In this document: in pieces, positions 16,369 through 20,000 of the stretch
How positions within the stretch are numbered: the first letter of the stretch is position 1
Layout: every line of letters starts with the position of its first letter
Origin: Monoplex corrugatus
Taxonomy: Eukaryota > Mollusca > Gastropoda > Littorinimorpha > Ranellidae
Reading direction: 5' to 3'
Length of the DNA stretch: 20,000 bases
Assembly: GCA_030674185.1 (NCBI GenBank)
Contig: CM060305.1
Span: forward strand, 168,540,236 to 168,560,235
Notes under the pieces: model-generated
Database searches by the model: none
What the model was told of the DNA's origin: nothing
Seen by the model: only the letters and a program-made list of their open reading frames with translations
Program-made: the position numbers and the translations under genes

Positions 16369-16440
16369 AGGATTTGTCAACAAGAAGCGAACTGTATGTT
16401 GGGCTGGATACATTTCAGATTTATCATCATTATCGTCCTC

Positions 16441-16530
16441 ATCAACAGCACCAAAAACATTAACAACAACAACAATGATGATAATAGTAATAATAATAAT
16501 GATCATCACAATACTTATTATTTCTTTTAG
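16441..16530. repeat. AAC / AAT / ATC trinucleotide-rich tract
   Basis: Mixed AACAAC, AATAATAAT and ATGATCATC runs. Reading frames through it are asparagine- or isoleucine-rich and not credible genes. Confidence 0.75.
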
Positions 16531-16629
16531 TGCTCTTAGAGAACCTGGTTCGCTTGTAGAAAATCTAACTATCCCGAAAAAGGATGTTCTTAAAGTCAAG
16601 GCAATCATAAAAGTCATACAGCCAAAACA

Positions 16630-16632
<3 letters not shown>

Positions 16633-16662
<30 letters not shown>
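16633..16662. repeat. (AG)n microsatellite at the SINE tail
   Basis: About 30 bp of AG adjoin the 3' side of the minus-strand SINE. On the SINE strand this is a CT array placed where a tail would be. Confidence 0.93.
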
Positions 16663-16663
<1 letters not shown>

Positions 16664-16666
<3 letters not shown>

Positions 16667-16816
16667 CTGGCAGGTCTGCCCACATGTTGACCTGGGAGAT
16701 GGGTAAAATCTTCACTCACCCTTATTCAACAGGCTGAGGTTTCGGGGCGGATCGAACCCAAGACCTTCCCATTGAAAGTCCGACGTTTAACCACTTGACT
16801 GCTGTGTGCGCCTCTT
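16664..16816 (-). mobile_element. tRNA-derived SINE, second copy
   Basis: On the minus strand, GAGGCGCACACAGCAGTCAA starts the head; the A box AGTCAAGTGG differs by little from consensus. Then come AACGTCGGACTTTCAATGGG and a perfect B box, GGTTCGATCC. The body GTGAAGATTTTACCCATC and CCAGGTCAACATGTGGGCAG matches the SINE at 8052-8180 and 7165-7278 in order. It is cut short at CTGCCAG before the CT array. Confidence 0.82.
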
Positions 16817-16893
16817 ACAGTTTATATCACTAGAAATGTGTCGTTTGTTTCAATTATCATTAACATCATCATCATTATTATTATCATCATAGT

Positions 16894-16964
<71 letters not shown>

Positions 16965-17081
16965 GTACACACACATGTGTACACACACACACATGTGTAC
17001 ACACACACACACACACACACACTACACACAAAACGCGCACATATATGTATTTATGTAGATATTTGTATACATACACGCACA

Positions 17082-17177
<96 letters not shown>

Positions 17178-17183
17178 ATATGT

Positions 17184-17224
<41 letters not shown>

Positions 17225-17230
17225 ATATGT

Positions 17231-17271
<41 letters not shown>

Positions 17272-17277
17272 ATATGT

Positions 17278-17318
<41 letters not shown>

Positions 17319-17322
17319 ATAT

Positions 17323-17373
<51 letters not shown>

Positions 17374-17377
17374 ATAT

Positions 17378-17421
<44 letters not shown>

Positions 17422-17445
17422 GTATATGTACATACACACACATAT
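16894..17445. repeat. Long (CA)n / (TA)n composite array with about 47-bp super-period
   Basis: Left half: CA arrays with repeated ACATGTGT steps (16960-17000). Right half: blocks of (CA)n, then (TA)n, then AATATGTA recur; the TGTACACA step falls at 17181, 17228, 17275, 17322 and 17377, spacing 47, 47, 47 and 55. The long frames on either strand are simple repeats (His-Thr, Cys-Val, Ile-Tyr). Confidence 0.97.
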
Positions 17446-17645
17446 ATAATACATATAAACTGTATATTGTGTTTTGTTTTGTAGTGTGTTCGAGCATGGT
17501 TATGCCTCAAGTACTCAGTCCGGTGGTCGGAATGAATGGAGTGTTTGTTTTTATCAAGTTCTCTCTGTTGCCCCACAGAACAGTTGCCTTTTCAGAGTTC
17601 CTGCGTTTGGCCACTGTTCAGTTCTTTCATTTTTTGCACGGTGAT
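17446..17645. other. Unassigned sequence
   Basis: No credible reading frame with a recognised domain and no repeat match within the window. Confidence 0.5.
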
Positions 17646-17830
17646 TGAGATATAAAGCTGTATGATATAAAAACGATATAGTTGTTGATCAGATAATCAA
17701 CATATGATCGCATTTAGACAACTCAGAGACTGAATGAGGTATTAGTATGGCAATTTGTGTCTTAACTCATGGGTTGAATATGACTGTAGCTGATTCCTGT
17801 GATTGTTTGTTTGTTCTCTTTCTGTCTTTT
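17646..17830. repeat. Diverged duplicated block, copy 1 (partner 19082-19265)
   Basis: Shared landmarks in the same order: AGATATAAAGCTGTAT, TTGATCAG, CAACATATGATC, GGACTGAATGAGG (here GAGACTGAATGAGG), ATTTGTGTCTTAA, GCTGATT, and then a TCTG/TCTC-rich tail. Identity is moderate, with small indels. The pattern of a body followed by a short-repeat tail fits an old retroposon family, but no promoter boxes were found. Confidence 0.7.
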
Positions 17831-17992
17831 CTTTTTGTCTCTGTCATTATCTGTCTCTGTCTGTCTCTCTGTGTCTCTGTGTCTCTGTCTCTCTCTCTCT
17901 GTTTGTCTGTCTCTCTCTCATGCTCTCTCTCTCTCTGTTTGTCTGTCTGTCTGTCTCTTATGCTCTCTCTCTCCTCTCTCTCTCTCTCTTTT
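17815..17992. repeat. TCTG/TCTC pyrimidine-rich microsatellite
   Basis: Strong CT bias with CTGTCTCTCTGT-type units. Serine/leucine-rich frames across it are simple sequence. Confidence 0.93.
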
Positions 17993-18297
17993 CTTCCCGT
18001 GGGGATGCCGGGGGTTCTTTCAGTATAAATAGTATCCCCACCTTCTGGAAATTCTGTGCTTGAAATGTCCTCTTTTCTGTCACTCTCTTTGTTTCTGCCT
18101 TGTTCCTTTGATTTCTGTCATTTCTTTCTATCATTTTCTGCCTTGCTGGTCCATTCTCTTAGGATTGAAAATTGAGTACATGTATTAATGCAGTTTTGGC
18201 TCTAAGGAAATGTGCCACGCGGAAGCAATTTTAGGTAAATTAAGCCCGTTTGTACGTATGTTTTGGTGTCCTTAGTTATGTTTATATTTGTATTCAA
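17993..18297. other. No gene or repeat recognised
   Basis: Mixed AT-rich sequence without supported features. TATAAATAG at 18024-18032 is TATA-like, but nothing downstream looks coding. Confidence 0.45.
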
Positions 18298-18299
18298 GT

Positions 18300-18400
18300 A
18301 TAATAATAATAATAATAATAATAATGTTTATTTGTATAGCGCATATTCCATATAAAAACATGCTCACCAGCGCTTTACATTTCGCAAGAAAGGCAAAAGG
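18300..18400 (-). mobile_element. 3' end of a CR1/L2-like retroelement with ATT tail
   Basis: On the minus strand: ATGTAAAGCGCTGGTGAGCA, TATATGGAATATGCGC, TATACAAATAAAC, then ATT repeats (18301-18326). GCGCTATACAAATA plus the ATT tail parallels GCGCTATATAAATA plus ATT at 2350-2388. The sequence farther from the tail (18400-18560) may belong to the same element but shows no coding remnant. Confidence 0.6.
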
Positions 18401-18574
18401 TGATAAAAAATGTTCACAATTACATATACAATAAGATAACAACAAACATTAAAGCTATACAAGTAAGAAGACACATAAGAAACCACAGAATATTAAAATT
18501 TAAACACTGACTTATGTAATGAAGAAAGATTAACAGATTTTTCATACGAATAAAGAGGCATACTGTGTTTATAT

Positions 18575-18745
18575 ATTGCTGCGTGTGTGTGCTTGCGTAC
18601 GTGTGTGTGTGTGTGTACGTGTGTGTGTGCGTGCGTGTGCGTTGCTGTGCGCGTGTGTGTTTGTAAGAATGTGTTGTGTGTGTGTGTGTGTGTGTGAGTG
18701 TGTGCGTGTGCTATGTTTGCATGCGTGTGTGTGTGTTTATGCATG
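18575..18745. repeat. Compound (GT)n/(GC) array
   Basis: GTGTGT interrupted by GTGCGT and GTACGT steps. The frames through it are not genes. Confidence 0.95.
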
Positions 18746-19081
18746 CAATAGTTGTACATAAAATTATAATCAATATTTTGAATGAAGATAAAAACAGAAA
18801 AATTCTAATCCATATACAGGAAAAACATTATAACTTCAGTATTACAGCATTAACACCTTGACAATCAAAAAGGTATGTTTTTTGAAATCCCCTGTGCGAT
18901 AAATTGGACGGAGTGGTCAACGCCAGGGACAAGTCCTTAGATTATGTGCGCGAATGCATTGATATGTGTTCTTAATTTTCTTTTCTTTTCTCCTGTTGAA
19001 ATTTTGTATGTTTTGAAACGGTTAAAGCCCTGATATGGCTCTGCGCAGTCGGCTGGGCTTTAAACAAAAAATAACAGTAAC
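18746..19081. other. Unassigned; possible retroposon end near 19020-19075
   Basis: GGTTAAAGCCCTGATATGGC, TCTGCGCAGTCGGC and TGGGCTTTAAAC, followed by A-rich sequence, looks from memory like the 3' end of a dispersed molluscan repeat. AAAGCCC and GGGCTTT form a short inverted pair around it. There is no reading frame of interest. Confidence 0.3.
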
Positions 19082-19302
19082 GGTAAGATATAAAGCTGTA
19101 TCATATCATACGACAGAATTGTTTGATCAGGTAACCAACATATGATCCATAGATAAAAATCAAGGACTGAATGAGGAGTATAGTGATTTGTGTCTTAATT
19201 GATGTTTGCTGAAAACTATTGCTGCTGATTTCCTTGACTAAACAGTCTCTGTCTGTATCTGCCTGTCTGTTTGTCTGTCTGTATCTCTCTCTCTCTCTCT
19301 TG
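19082..19302. repeat. Diverged duplicated block, copy 2, with TCTG/CT tail
   Basis: Partner of 17646-17830, followed by GTCTGTCTGTATCTCTCTCT-type sequence to 19302, just as copy 1 is followed by its CT-rich tail. Confidence 0.7.
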
Positions 19303-19694
19303 AGGGCAGGCAAGTACTACTCACTTAACTGTACTCCGCGTCAATGTAGATCTAGATCAGAAATGGATTACGAAGTATAAACTGTATTGGAAGTAAGTTA
19401 TTTCACTATGCACACAACACACACAGACTACGTGTGTGTATATGTGTATGTGTGTGTGTGTCCGTGCGCGCGTGTGTTTTACGCTCTTGTGTTACTGTGT
19501 CAAGATGGTTTTGTGTTTTCTCTGTTTATAAATAGATCAGTCCTTCAACATTTCTTGTTTACTTGACTGCGACGAATGTTTCCATCTCGTTAAATTAATC
19601 TGAATTTGTATAAGATGTCACGGAAACCCATGGCACTTTCCTTTCTCAAGCACGAACGCTCACGCACACGCAGACCGACAAATTCATACACACC
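19303..19694. other. Unassigned, with a GT-rich patch at 19431-19475
   Basis: Only a short GTGTGTATATGTGTATGTGT-type patch stands out. No coding frame is supported. Confidence 0.5.
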
Positions 19695-19698
19695 TTAA

Positions 19699-19883
19699 CC
19701 CTTTGGCTCCCGCACCCTATCCACCAACTGCAAAAACTTAAGCCTTTGACTTCCTCACCCTATCCACCAGCTTCCTGCAGGAAGCTGGTGGATAGGGTGA
19801 GGAAGTCAAAGGCTTAAGTTTTTGCTTTGACAGCACGTTTGACAATGTAGTATTCTGGTGGACAGGGTGCGGGAGTCAAAGGG
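19699..19883. mobile_element. Nested-palindrome MITE, best-preserved copy (185 bp) with intact TTAA on both sides
   Basis: TTAA at 19695-19698 and 19884-19887. The outer ends CCCTTTGGCTCCCGCACCCT and AGGGTGCGGGAGTCAAAGGG are inverted repeats of about 28 bp. Inside, 19730-19825 is a perfect 96-bp palindrome (48-bp arms, centre in CTGCAG at 19775-19780), which itself contains diverged copies of the outer sequence (CACCCTATCCACCAG). So each element holds the same motif four times, twice in each orientation. The TTAA target and CC/GG ends fit a piggyBac-like non-autonomous element. There is no transposase in the window. Confidence 0.88.
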
Positions 19884-20000
19884 TTAAAGCCTAGACCACG
19901 TAAATGAGCAGGCCTACTCCAGTTTCACTATCAGTTTGCCAAGATGGCGTCCCCGCTCTCGAAATAGATTCCATATACACCGACGCCAGCGATGCCATAA

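Noticed and set aside
16822..17576. Long Cys-Val / Ile-Tyr frames up to 210 residues
   Set aside because: Pure translations of CA and TA dinucleotide arrays.

Overview
This is a eukaryotic, repeat-dense, intron/intergenic-type window with no bacterial signals. Long dinucleotide arrays, tRNA-derived SINEs, several LINE remnants and foldback elements make up most of it. The SINE type (tRNA head followed by a body of the form GGGTGGAGATTTTTCC) and the LINE families look like those I know from molluscs, especially gastropods. That assignment is from memory and not tested.

Layout. 1-880: an A-rich stretch with a possible partial exon and a LINE C-terminal scrap. 1135-2388: a 5'-truncated CR1/L2-like LINE with a characteristic 3' end and an ATT tail. 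2521-2873: a plausible TATA promoter, short leader and first coding exon whose 24 residues resemble the N-terminus of histidine/phenylalanine ammonia-lyases. 3016-6720: a minus-strand LINE remnant with a CCHC knuckle and an RPDX14E motif (restriction-like endonuclease type). It is split by a plus-strand LINE (4744-6334, target duplication GTATT) and accompanied by a rearranged, nearly identical partial copy (3016-3366) and a poly-A tRNA retroposon. 6962-7146, 8671-8779, 15214-15402 and 19699-19883: four copies of a TTAA-flanked nested-palindrome element, probably a piggyBac-like MITE. 7165-8180: a SINE interrupted by another LINE remnant with a C2HC finger, flanked by a 71-bp direct repeat. 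9063-12495: two adjacent, unrelated minisatellites that both have a 55-bp period. 12743-14094: a GA tract, a GC/CCAAT-box promoter-like region, a long leader and a first exon carrying an eh1 (Groucho-binding) motif, broken by one frameshift. 14148-15190: a 25-bp minisatellite. 15411-20000: foldback elements, another SINE, many microsatellites, a LINE 3' end and a diverged duplicated block.

Only two places look like host protein genes: the lyase-like exon at 2802 and the eh1-bearing exon at 13676, both on the plus strand and both first exons. Everything else supported is mobile or simple-sequence DNA. The most notable structures are the nested-palindrome MITE family, the LINE-in-LINE and LINE-in-SINE nests, the chimeric duplication, and the minisatellites upstream and downstream of the eh1 exon. 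No clearly new multi-gene system is visible.
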